Part shown: positions 26,401-38,200 of the stretch, piece by piece
Position numbering within the stretch: position 1 is the stretch's first letter
Layout of the letters: every line of letters starts with the position of its first letter
NCBI RefSeq assembly: GCF_019649055.1
Contig: NW_026570240.1
Span: 496,001 to 560,000, forward strand
DNA from: Paramacrobiotus metropolitanus
Lineage: Eukaryota; Tardigrada; Eutardigrada; Parachela; Macrobiotidae
Direction: 5' to 3'
Length of the DNA: 64,000 nucleotides
The notes under the pieces: generated by a model
What the model saw: the letters and a program-made list of their open reading frames with translations, nothing else
What the model was told of the DNA's origin: nothing
Database searches by the model: none
Made by a program: the position numbers and the translations under genes

Positions 26401-27468
26401 TGTTGCACCTCTTTCTTTCGCCACCGGAAACTCCCCGTATTAATTCTGTTCCGACTTTCGTGTCCGCACATTTCTGCAGCTGCAGTTCTTCGATTACTTG
26501 CTTCACTCGATGATTTCGTTCATCGCTTGTCAAACTCTGCGGCAGCCGAAGAGCAGCGGAAAACGATAAATTCTCGCGAATCGTCAATGTTCCCATTACG
26601 ACATCATCCTACACAGGATAGTTTGAAAACTCGAAATGAGTCATTCAACTTGACTGGATATGCTTACGCATGTCACAGACTTTTGAACTTTTACTGTTTA
26701 GTACACTAGCGCATACATGATTGATTAAAAAATTGATTTTCGGTACAGAAAGTACCTGGACGACATAACCGGTCATCAATCGAAAATCGGAGGGTGTGGC
26801 TTTCCCATCCAGCAACACCTTACCGCTGACGTTCTGCGGGTCTTTACGACCGGCTAATACGTCCAGCAGGCTAGATTTACCGCTGCCAGTAGGTCCCAAG
26901 ATTGCGTTTAAGCCTCCGCAGAAAATTCCACTAGACATAGCAATTTCAGGATTTTTTACTTGATTCCAGTGTACATGTACCGAGACCGGCTTATAACGAG
27001 TATATAAACAGTTCAATTTTTTTACCAAGAAGTTTGGTTGTCGGTCGGTGAATAACAGGCCGCAGACTATAGTTAACTGCACTAAGAACTGTACATATAT
27101 AAACAGTGTACATAAATTATATAAACAGTCGTGAAGACAGAACCTTTGGAAACTTTAAATTCTAAAACATAGAATTATATATCTAGATCTCATAACAAAA
27201 GGGTAGCCGAAGTGGTCCAAATTCCACTAATAACTAGATTTTCAACCTGCCTGATATTATCCAAAATTTGCTTCTCTTCTTTCTTAATTTTGGCGAAGAA
27301 GCAGATATCGTGAAAACTAAGTGTCAGTGGTTTGGAAGAACTGTCGGTTTGCTGGTCGGGAAAGTGCAAGAGTGTTTCGGATTGATAAACAGGATTGTCA
27401 ATTCCGGTGCCGGCAAATCCTGCAGGTGCCGCATCATCCCCAAAACTTATTTCGACTTTGTCATCCAT
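23457..27468 (-). CDS. ABCG2: ABC half transporter, 'reverse' NBD-TMD, ABCG2 (BCRP) type
   Basis: ABCG half transporters dimerise and export lipids, urate or xenobiotics using ATP. Exons: 27251-27468, 26756-26930, 26298-26608, 26040-26191, 25617-25864, 25033-25184, 24925-24965, 24805-24853, 24577-24701, 24021-24175, about 23691-23851, 23457-23607. The reading closes at 645 residues (human ABCG2 655). The nucleotide-binding domain comes first: Walker A GPTGSGKSS at 85-93, QDDVVMGTLTIREN, signature VSGGERKR at 191-198, Walker B ILFLDEP from 211, and the H-loop SIHQPRFSI. The coupling stretch NNPADFFLDV and then six membrane helices follow, with FVHENASGFYRVSSYFL and LFSGFMVNIGTVLSWLQW aligning with ABCG2. 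The similarity is closer to ABCG2 than to White/ABCG1. The first intron appears to be GC-AG. The third-from-last and shorter middle exons (41 and 49 nt) rest on phase agreement. Confidence 0.93.
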
Positions 27469-30153
27469 AAATTCACAGTCACTTAAAAATACTCTGCTTA
27501 AGAACTGCGTTGCAGTTTACAGTTTGCACGCTGTGAACTGTTGTGACTAAAAAGCGCCAAAGCAAAGTGGCCAGATTGTCGAGTGATTACTTATATAGTC
27601 TGACTATGGTCTGACTTCGATCTTCAATACTCGTGCAACGTTACAAATATGATCAGGATACTCAGGTCCAGCTGTCGTTTTAACAACTACATTTTCCCAA
27701 CTTAAAGGATATAAACTGGAATCGTCGCCAACACTAATCCCGCTAACAGAAGAGATTGTCCGTCGAGCGAATTTAGATCATACGGTAGTACGACCGACAT
27801 TCATTATCACTTATCAGCGACTTTATCACAAAAGATTTATCACAAAAGACTTTATCACAATAACCTAAAGTACTGGCTAATAACTAAACCAATAAAATGA
27901 TCGACTTTAATTCCCAAAAGATAGGGCTGAGAGTGCGAGATGTCCAAACTGACCTGTCTTGCACAAATTTGAGCAATTGCGAACTGGAAAAATCTGGCGC
28001 AATTTTGATAAGACAGCAGTGAACATTCTCTAAAGATTAGAATTTTCCTGATAGTTAATCGTGATCGAATACCATGATTATCTTTAAGCTGTCGCTACGT
28101 GCTACAATAATTCCTACATAATTATCATACGTTACAACTTACACATAATGCAGTCATCAGATATATAAGTATTATGTCGTAGGACTACCCTATTCTACAG
28201 TAAGTACAACCGAATTTATAAGTACGACGTCAATCTTATACTTTTCAGCACACAATTTTTTATAACTTTGATTCTGCACGGTAACTGCATTCGCAATTTC
28301 TTCTGACCAGATTATGTACCTATTTAACTTAAGTGCTTGTAAATCTAGTATCGCCTATTTTTAATTCAGACTTGCGGTACAAAAATCACAAGTTTTCTAT
28401 GTACAAGTAAAATTAAAGGTTTGCGCTGATTACACAGCCTCAACCGACAGCGTCTAAATTAGCTTATGCTTGTGCTGTTCCCATGACAGAGGCTGTTGGA
28501 TTTCAATGCTTATCCGCTCAGTTCCGCTGACACAGATACTTACTCCATCGCCCGTACCTCGCCGTTATCCTATTGTATCATCTTCCTGAGTTCGGTGCCA
28601 AGCGTCCAGAGTGTTTTATGTACTGTATGTAATGTATCCGTATCTGTGTCTTGAGCATTAACGTTCCAATGCTTCGCCACATTATGCTCTGCTCTGCGCG
28701 CGCCGCGTGAAGTGCTATTAAGCTACCGTGCACATACATGTGGCTTCGTAGATCAACATTTTTTTCTTTCCCACATGTATTACTCTGTCGGGCGCTTGCC
28801 ATTGGTTCGGGAAATACCAGGTGGTTCCAAAATTTCAAGCAGGGTAGAATGTTCTCAAACTAAGCACAGAAAGACACTTTTTGTCGTTTAAAGGATAACT
28901 GGATGAATCATAAACGAAAGAAGATAGACCCTTAATGTAGCACGCCACTGCTAGACGGCGGCACTGCCTGACTAATAAGTAACTGGCGGATGTACTTAAC
29001 TGATAAGTCCGGACAGTTACAATTTTCCCTGAATGGTCCTGCACTTAAACCGGTAAAACACGTGCACCCCGGTCCAGAAAAACATCCGCCAATAATTTTG
29101 CCGCATACACTATTTTAAATTCAGTACAGCAACTGGACTTCCCCCAAAAGCGTGAGAGCGTAAACGTACGGTTTTCAAAATTTACGGGTGCGTCTGGGAA
29201 AATGTCATTGTCCGTCCTGCCACCATTACGAAAATGGAGCGTTTTGGTCACAATGAGATATGAAAGTATTACATGGAAACGTTGGTTTTTAGATTATTCC
29301 GTGACCTTATCGAAACGGCCACGTGTGTTACCAGTGCGTTACCACTGAGAATAATTTTAAAAAAATAATCAGAAGGGGATCATTATTAATGGATTACTAA
29401 TATTAAACGCGTTGGTAGTCTGATATGGAACATCATTGCGGAATTATCATCACGGGCGTAAAGGTCGTACCAAGCAAGTTTCTGGTGAAACTTCGGCCTG
29501 TCATCCAGTGCCCGCAAAATACGGGTGCACTTTCCTAGTTTTATTGAATTATTTGCGGCAGAAGTCATTTCCGGTGTTAGGCAAATGGCCGGTGACACAC
29601 AGTAAGTCCTGTCACCGTCCTGTTATTTGTACAAAGTATCTGTAGTAGGCATTTGTTTTAGGCTGTTAGCAGGCAGTTAGCAACTTATGGTCAGCAGTGG
29701 CACTGAACGAGCTGTGTTGTCAACGGCTTTCCATAAGGACCATAACCGCATAAGGGCGGCAGCAGGGTTTAAACTGCTGTCTCGGAAAGCGGGGTCTGGC
29801 AGTTCCTACCGGCTTGCCAAATGAACGTCATAAGAAATAATTAAAAATTATTATTACTTACTGTAGTAATAACAATCGAATGCGAGTATTTAGAAACAAG
29901 CTTTCGTAAATGATGATCCTTTTCCTGGTTTCTTTGTTTGCGATGTGCCCAGTGTCAGTGCGTTAACAAATTCCGAGTATACGTATAACTGTGGATGTGT
30001 AAAAAATCAGAAAACCATTTTTGCATTCGTTATAACGCATACTTCAAGTATTGCTCTTCAGCCTCCGTAGTCCGTAGTAGTTGTGTTGATTTCGTAGTTC
30101 CCTTTTCGTAGTGGCGTTTGTTGCATTACGTGAATCTCTGGATAGCCGACAGT
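27469..30153. promoter_or_regulatory. Divergent intergenic region ABCG2 / chromo-barrel gene
   Basis: About 2.7 kb between head-to-head start codons, so promoters of both genes are expected here. The only open stretches on the minus strand (28578-29251) have no family resemblance, no convincing splice structure and low-complexity composition, and I do not call them genes. A short tandem repeat of TTTATCACAAAAGA-like units occurs at 27819-27860. No tRNA-like cloverleaf was found. Confidence 0.4.
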
Positions 30154-31323
30154 ATGGCTGCCACCGGAGAGCCGAGCAGCTCGAAACAAAAAAGCAAATA
30201 CGAAACTTGGAAAGAGTTATCGGTGACCGATCGGTTAGACAGAGTTGGCAACAGCATCCAGAAAGTGAAGGATCAACCGTATGCACTGGATTCGTACACG
30301 TATGAACCGAAATTTGGAAAAGGTTCGTGGAATTCAGTATTCTTACCGTACTTCCAATCAGTCACTTAGTACTTAGTAGTATTAACTTTTACACAGTATG
30401 CTTTTACTTCTAAGAGTACGATTAACACAGTACTTATTACTTATAAGCTTTTGTGTGTATAGCCTAAGTTCGTATGTATAATTGTTCACATACGTTTTTC
30501 CACAAGTTCTTCATTAAACTCAAGAGTGTTTCATAAGTAAATTGCATTTCAGGGGATCCAGTGGCCGTTTGCTGTCAAGGATATTATTACCATGCTGTTG
30601 TAAGAAATCTGAAGGAACTGAGTCTATACTGGTTCTACATACGGTTTTGACTATTGATTGGCGCTAGTTAAAAAATTTTTAACTACTGTAATAAAATTAA
30701 CTGTACGGTGTACTTACTGTACTGTATCACGTGTGCTAGACAAAATAATGGTTTTCCCCTGTCGGAAAATTTTTTTTACCAAGTTTCTTTCTAATTTCAA
30801 TTACTGACTATATATTGCAGCTAATTTATTGGGATTTAGTACAGGAATACTGGAATAGATTGATTTTGGTTTTAAGGTTGTTAACGTGGAGGATGAACCG
30901 TACGAGTGTCCTGATTTAGAAAAAAAAGTGCCGTTGTATCGCGTCAAATATCCCGGCTGGACGAGTAAGGACGGAAACGGAGAAGAACTGATTGTCGAGT
31001 ATGATCTCATTGGCACCACCAAGCACACGGTCGCACACGAATTGCTCTACGCGCACTATTGGAATAAAGCCAAACTGTACGCCATTTAATTGTTTGATGG
31101 AGCTTTCGATTGTGTATTAGACTTTCAAAGCAATCACTTGACGTTTATTCATTGCAGTTCAAAAGAAAAGAAGCTGAAGAAAGCTCAGCAGAAAAGCATT
31201 TTCGAACTTCCTGTTCGGACACTGCAGAAGCTGGAGACCAAATGGCAGCAGCAGATTCAACAGGAAAATCCGGACCAGACCGTGACGTTTGCCCAGTGGG
31301 TGGGAGTTGATAATCAGCAGTGA
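30154..31323 (+). CDS. Small chromo-barrel protein, MRG15/MSL3-like N-terminus without an MRG domain
   Basis: Four exons (30154-30322, 30553-30599, 30877-31076, 31158-31323) join in phases 1, 0 and 2 and give a complete 193-residue protein. Residues about 50-120 resemble the chromo barrel of MRG15/MSL3: PKFGKGDPVAV, then QGYYYHAVVVNV, then PLYRVKYPGW, matching PKFxxGExV, HGxxYxAKxxKV and YxxHYxGW. In that family the barrel binds methylated histone H3 within NuA4 or MSL complexes. The last segment is a charged, probably helical tail (KEKKLKKAQQKS, then LQKLETKWQQQIQQEN). The 170-residue MRG domain that normally follows is absent, and the TGA at 31321-31323 ends the reading. I infer a nuclear chromatin-linked role but cannot name an orthologue. 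A divergent paralogue, or another small Tudor-like barrel protein, is possible. Confidence 0.58.
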
Positions 31324-31719
31324 GTGATGCTTGGCGTGGTACACACTTTGTGCAGGATTCCATGCGGTTCCCTGTCGAATCTCCCTATACCGCGAAACAC
31401 TATTCCCCAATCCCATGCTCGCGTTTCGAAACTACGATGCATTCAGGTCTTCGCTGCAGTCATTTCTTTGGAACTCTAGTTCGTGTTTTTCACGGTCCTT
31501 TAAAATTGTATGGCGGGATTCAGGTTAGTTTTTCCATTGTATTATGTTGCAACCCTTTTTCGAAACATGGACGACAAACTCGCTTCGTGCGGATGATGAG
31601 AGAAGTATTTTCCGTAACTTGTTCATGGGGCATTTGAATATTCCAGTTTTTGGTTTTTATCCTTTATCTGTTTGTGCTTATGCGATTGAGCCTTGTAAAT
31701 AACCTGATCATGAGTGATG

Positions 31720-31725
31720 AATAAA
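31720..31725 (+). terminator. Poly(A) signal AATAAA of the chromo-barrel gene
   Basis: A canonical AATAAA hexamer lies about 400 bp after the stop codon at 31323 on the same strand. It is the only canonical signal I located in the expected 3' UTR. Use is inferred, not observed. Confidence 0.5.
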
Positions 31726-32238
31726 ATGGAAATCAGAAAATGCATGACGTTGTATATCTCTATCCCTCTGTACTTCTTCTGTGTCACACAGGTAATACTG
31801 GACGTTTAATGCTACATATACGAAGTATGTTTGTAGTTTGTACCCAGATCGAAAAAGAACGAACCGAATCCGAATTCGAACTTGTGGCGCGATAGGGCAG
31901 CTAGAACTAATTGTCCTATAGACAATTCAGTGTTACAAAAATTAGAAATCATGATTTGAGTCACGATTGCCTTTAATTCACTTGTCAGTGGTCACCACAC
32001 ATTTCAACTTCACAGACTTAAAATGACTTCCATAATTCCTTCCGCGGTAGTACATGACTGTTCCACTAAAGTTATATTTTCCTATAATCACTTAGCATTC
32101 GCAACGGGATTAGTAACACCGGAACAACTACGTAGTATCAAAACGTATAGTAAACTATGGACATTGAGCGCGTTGTCGGTTGTGGTTATATTAAAGGTCA
32201 CTTATGGTTCTCTTTCTGAAGGCCACTGGTTCATTGTT
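31726..32238. other. Convergent spacer between the chromo-barrel gene and the SORBS gene
   Basis: About 500 bp between converging genes, with no coding similarity seen. It should contain the 3' UTR of the SORBS-like gene. Confidence 0.4.
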
Positions 32239-35200
32239 TCACAAAGCTTGGACGTAGTTTCCAGGGAAGTATCCTTGTTGTTCCTGCTTATTACCTCCTC
32301 GAAACCATCCATCATCGCAACGCTCCAGAATCGTGATGATTTCGCCTTCACGCAGATCCAGCTCGTCCTCATGTTGCGCTTTGTATGTATAAAGAACCCG
32401 GCACCTGCGAACGAACATCGTAATATACGATTTTTGTAACCGAATGCTATGTCGGTGCGAACACATCGCTCACCTGTCCGGTTCCCTTTTTAAGAGATCC
32501 AGCTCCTCTTTGACCGTCGTAGAAGGCGGTGGCGGGATGTTGAGTTCATCCAGTACCGAGGTGCTTTTAATGGAACTCTTCCTCAGCAGCTGATCACTTG
32601 GCGACGCGGTGGGACTGATCTGGGAGACTTGGCTCTTGAACTCCTTAAGAACGTCATCACCGTATCGTAACCGGTCGGAGCCCTCTTCGACGAGGGAAGC
32701 GCGACGCGGAGCGGGCGAGGCAGAGGAGGACAGCGAGGGAGTATTGGTGCGGCTGGCTGACCCGGGCCCGGGGGTGGCAGGGTTGGAGACCGGGTAATTG
32801 GAATCAGAGGGGCGAACAGTCGACAGGGGCCCGGGGCGGGAGAGGGGTAAGGTGGAGGAGGGCAGGTGGGGAGCGCGCGGGTATGTAGCGTAGCCAACCG
32901 TTTCGCCACCTACCTCTCTTAATACTTCGACGTACGATACTGCAACCACACATCACTTACTGTAATGCTTGTTCGGAGGAGAACCTCTACTGTCTATTCC
33001 TATTGGTCACGCATGACCGTTCACCTCCGCTTACCAGGAAAGATTCCCCGACGGGCTCCAATTTTTCCTTCGTACCAATTTTGGTCCACTCTTCTTATGA
33101 GCGCTATGGTTTCGCCTAAGCATGAAAACCGAAACCTGTTGCATCTGCTGTATTAAAGAAAATAACTTAGCTACCGTGTGGTATAAAGGCACGAATACCG
33201 TATAAAATGTCCTTAGAGTGAAAAAAATAATACTACAACATACCGAACTTACTTACGGGTAGGAATTATTCTTCAGGTACTAAATAAAGCATCATTATTC
33301 AAACAGCTACCTTTTTTAATCGACATTTCCACTTGGCTGTGAGCGTTGAAGTCGTATTTGGCTCGTGCGTGACCTTCGGTTAGGGGCTTTTCGGCCCTCA
33401 TCCGCTTTTCAGCTGCCATACTCTGAAAAACATTCAACATGCAGTCGTGGCAACAGGTTAACAGCCGTGCAGTAAACCGTACTTGGAGGTAGCTGACCGG
33501 CGCAATCCCGACGCGATTGTTGCAGTTGCCTTCAACCCAGTTCGCATCCAGCTGCTGCCGGACATGAACAATCTCGCCTTGGCGAAATGACAGCTCCCTG
33601 AATAAAATCAAGTATCATGAATTTTTTTGCCAGATGGCTCACGGAGGTCGACATGAGAGCATGCCCTGTTGGCGGTGCAATCAAACTAATAACTTTAAAC
33701 CTAAAATTCTTAAATTATTGTGATGCTAGAATTTCAGATTTTTGTAGCGTCTACAGGAAATTCATGAACTACAGCTACTCGATCGGGCTACTGCATTAAT
33801 TGTGAATTATCTTGAATAGCTGGCTACAGTACTTAACACCTGTTCCCTGTTGCAACTTGTAGATTATAAATTCTGGCGATAACACATTTCTCTTTAATTT
33901 AAGATGGCTGATAGAAATAAGTGCCGCAAGCGGATGCTTGGGGATTACCTGGGATTTTGAGCTGCAAACGAGTACAGCGCTCTGCAGGGTCCAATCAGCT
34001 CACTGTCAGGATAAGTGCTGTGTACACTGGATGACCGGGCCCGGTCGTGTCGGCCGAACGCCACTGATCCCGGACTGGCTGAGCGCGGTCGTCCCGGCGC
34101 AAATTTAAAGGGATCCTCGTAGACACTGTCGTATCTGTCACTGGGGATGGGTGACTTGATGGGCACATAGTGATGCCGACGGCGCTCCTCTTCCGCTTGT
34201 TGGACTTTGTGACGTCTCTCTTTCTCGCGCTCGTAAATCTCATCGATATGCCGGTATTCGCTCATCAAGTCCAACTCGTCGTCGCGGTCCGACGTGCGTG
34301 ATCTCTGCCTGTCAAGTGATCGCTGCCGCTCTAACGACTTTTGTCTTTCCAGACTTCCGCCTGATGATCGCGATGGCGCCATGTAGGGCGAATTTATATC
34401 GCGCGTAGTCAGCGTCCGGTTTCCTGTTTGGAAAGGCATGAAACTGTTATGCATGAACAACTTCTACGAATACGTTTAATTATTAGCATCCTTTAATAAT
34501 GGTTCAATAACTTCGCTCATCTAAATATCAATTTTTAAATCATCCGATACATACGTAATAACAAGAGGACAAGTAGAACTACCTGATATTCGTTATTTAT
34601 TCTACAATTTCGCAATTTAAAAAAGAAATCATATAGTACCTAGAGTACTTTATAGATAAACGTTTTACCTGTATCAGTCAAAGGCTTTTTAGAAGGCGGA
34701 GCAGCTATCCTGTCAATATCAGCCTCGAGTTTTAAGTCGTCCATTCCTCTCAACTCAGAATCTGCAAAAAATATTGTAACCTATGACCTGATAAAAATAA
34801 ATAATTTTGGAGACAGGGTCATAACTGTAAACGAAGCGTCAAACAAAAGGACATCACAAACGATAATAAAGCAGCGTGCAACATGCAATGTGTGGCAAAT
34901 AAAAGGTCGTCTATCGCCGTTGTACGTTTCACCGCAAACGAACAGGAACTGGGATCAAAACCAAGGTGAAGCAATGTAACCATGTTGATGACTTCCGTCA
35001 CAAATTAAGCACTTGCCGACTGGCAGCCTTTTGAATAACTGAAAATAATTTTCGACCTTTCGAACGAAAAATAAGAACGCGTTGGCAGGCAAAAAACCTG
35101 CCTTGAAAACGGAACAGCACCTGTAAAATATTTGCTGTAGTGCTGATCGAAGGATGCCGAGCTGCAAGACGACGGCGAGCGACGAAAATCATCCAGTGCA

Positions 35201-38200
35201 TTGGCCGGAAAACTGGACACCGAACTGATGCGATCATCAAGACTCATGGAAGATTCGAGGAGATCGAATCCCACATGCCGATAAGGATTGTTAGTAACCA
35301 CCGGCGCCTGGTGGGAGCCACTGGGTACCGATTTAGACCGGACCATTTTATGAGCGTTCTCCTTGTCGGATGATAGCGAACTGGAACTGCTACTCCGGCG
35401 AATTCGGTGAGTGCGATTCACCCACGCGTCGTCTGGGCTGATGTATGTGAACCCGGTGGCTCCGCTGATGGGCGACGCTGCACCCGATCGGACGCGCTGC
35501 CATGTCTCGTATTTTTGACTTAACTTGCGCACGCGGCCTTTATCGCTACGCGGTATATTCGTATACCCTGGTGCAGACTCCCGCGATAACGAAAAGAGTT
35601 TTCGGGTTAAACGCCGCATCTTCTCTGCTCTTCGTTGCAGATAAGCCAGCAGGGCATCGTCTTTATGGTCGCGGCTGTACGCCGGCTGATGCAGTTTGGT
35701 CGCGATGCGGGATGTCGCTGATTGGACCGCTTTACTGACACCGACTGCACGTTGATATGGCGATTGGTGGCCGTTGGTCTGATGCGTGTCAGACACTTTA
35801 CTGCCAAAACTAGCGATCGTTTTCGATTGCGCCAAATTGGGCTGCAAATCTTTTTTAATGTCGTCCAAAACAGTAGTTGTCATTGTGGAAAACAATGTCC
35901 CGCATAGCGGTGAATGAAAGACGTAGGAAAACGATGCGGGAATGTTTTTATGATACGTGGCACACTTTCGCGCCACTTGTGCCGATAACTGTTGGCGGAA
36001 TCCGGGATCGACATATCGACGGGGGTCGGGTTGGGGCGCGACTGTCTGGTCCAGTCCGTCCAGTTCCGCGTACAGTTTCTTCAGCCATGCATCAATTGAG
36101 TCCGCCTCTCCGCCCGACGTACTGCGCACTCTTCGGCGCGTATGTGTATTTTGCGAGCGTGACTGTATGGTCGGCGATGTGCGGAAGGGAATCGGACTGC
36201 CGCTGACCGCCCGGAAAAAACTGAAGTCATTGCTGACCTCCCGCCGTTGTGCCGGCAGGACACCGTCAGTAGTAAGATTCTCCCTAAACCGGCGATACGG
36301 ATCGAGATAATTAGTCGTTCCCCGCGGATCAGAATAAAACTCCGACTTGAAAAAGGAGAAGCGATTGGTTGGATAAGGCCGCAGTACCGGCTTGTCGTAC
36401 AAATTGGCATTAGCATAAGCTGTATTGGTCCATTTGGGTTGATCGCTTAATCGTGCCGTTATAGGGTCAAAATCAGAGGATCGATCGTAATCAGTGTGGG
36501 AATACTTAAACGGGCGTGTTAATGCGTTAATGTTCCGTTCTATAAAAAGCATGATGTGTCCCACCACCGTTAATGCGAGCGATTATTTAAAATTGTAAAT
36601 AGGCATTATTTTATCACACGAATGCACTTTACGATAGGCGCGCTGATTATATATGCAATGCGTAGGAAGCCTGTTTAACCTTTTGCTCTCTGCGGCGTTC
36701 GCATGCCCAGCCCGGAAAGCGGAATGTCACCGCCGCGTTGAATTTCTTTGTAGTGCTCGCGCTGCTCTTCCGGTGAGAGGGCACGTACATTACCCCGCCG
36801 ATAGATCACTTTCTCTGGCTGCAGATTGCCCACGGTGATGTTGGTCAAGCTGTACTGAGTCCTGGGCGTTTCGGGTGGTGGATTGTATAATTTCTCTTGC
36901 TGTCAGGGAATAAAAGCGATATTCTTAACTACGCAGAATAATTATTTTAAAACATGTCCATATACAAAGTCTATACGCGCCAAGTGGTACGTTTACAATA
37001 TTCGCACTTGGATACACACATTAATGACATTAAAGTATCGTTACGTGGCTGTTCACGGAAGTTTGTGATCACACTGAATCTGCAGTTGCGCATCCCTGAC
37101 AAACTGAAAGATTAGCTGCTTTTCGGCGGCAGAGAAAATGATACAATTCCAAAACACAAAAAGTAACTACAAAACCAAGCCAAAACAAATACTTGATCCA
37201 GTTTCTTACATACCCGTCTCCAGTCCAGATCCTTTTTTCGCAGCATGAACAAATTTGTTAGACCAGATTAATTTAACTGCATTTTTAGTCTATAGATATT
37301 TACGAATATAGTTATGTACCTGACTGCGTCTATATATCAAGCGCACAATATTCGAACAGTTTCTGTAGTTTTCGCAAGCGTATATGCTTTTTATGTACGA
37401 CAACCTTATGGGCTACCCCAAACAAGCGGTTCAGTTTAAAAAATCTAGAAAATCTTAAAAAATTAAAGAAAAGAAAACTTTGTTGTTGGACTAACAAACG
37501 CCAGAGTTCATCGGTTACACAGAAGAGCGAGATGCGTACGTAATTTAAATTTTTTCCGACAGTTGTGATAATCCCATGACTGCTACGTCGACCATGTTAT
37601 CTGACGCACCTGTACAGCTTCCTGCATTGAAACGGACGAATTCCCAGGAATATAGTTATCCAATTTGTTGGGAAGATTTCGATATGGCGAGGCCATGTTG
37701 TACGATGTTTCCGTTCGGTAACCCGGTGATGATTCCTTCCCGCGGGTTGCTGCTGCTGCTGGCTGATTGGAATTTCCAATGGTATAATTACGAGTGGCGG
37801 GTGTGACAGATGATGAGTAGGACACATTCCGTTCGGGCGATGCTTTTGATCGCGGTAAGGATTGCGTGCGTGCATAGTCTGAAAATGTGTAAAAATATAT
37901 GACGACCGGCCTTGTTAGTTTCTCTGTACTGTAATTTTGTAGGAATTCAGAAAAGTATGCAGTGTAGTTTTTGATCAGGCCCACTTACCAGCGTAATCAT
38001 TGGTGTTCTCCATATCGGAGGCAGCCGCGGAAAAGGAGTAATTATCGTCTGCATCACAGATAAAATGACATACTGCCAGGCACGGATGTGTGTGAACAGT
38101 AATAACGATGCACAGATGCGTGATACTGGAAATATGAGTTATGACAACATACCGCCGCGTCCTGACTCCGGCTCACTCATGTAAGAATCGGACAGATAGG

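Noticed and set aside
23457-27468. White/Scarlet eye-pigment transporter identity
   Set aside because: The same fold, but QDDVVMGTLTIREN, NNPADFFLDV and FYRVSSYFL match ABCG2 better than White.
28578-29251. Tandem minus-strand open frames in the ABCG2/chromo-barrel gap
   Set aside because: No family similarity, no convincing splice sites, and atypical composition; considered as a transposon remnant but no terminal repeats or transposase motifs were seen.
31145-31637. Open frames around the 3' end of the chromo-barrel gene
   Set aside because: They lie in the 3' UTR or antisense to the last coding exon, without similarity.
35140-36450. Several plus-strand open frames of 60 to 117 codons opposite the large SORBS exon
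   Set aside because: They arise from the Ser/Arg-rich codon composition of the real minus-strand exon and have no start context, splice logic or similarity.
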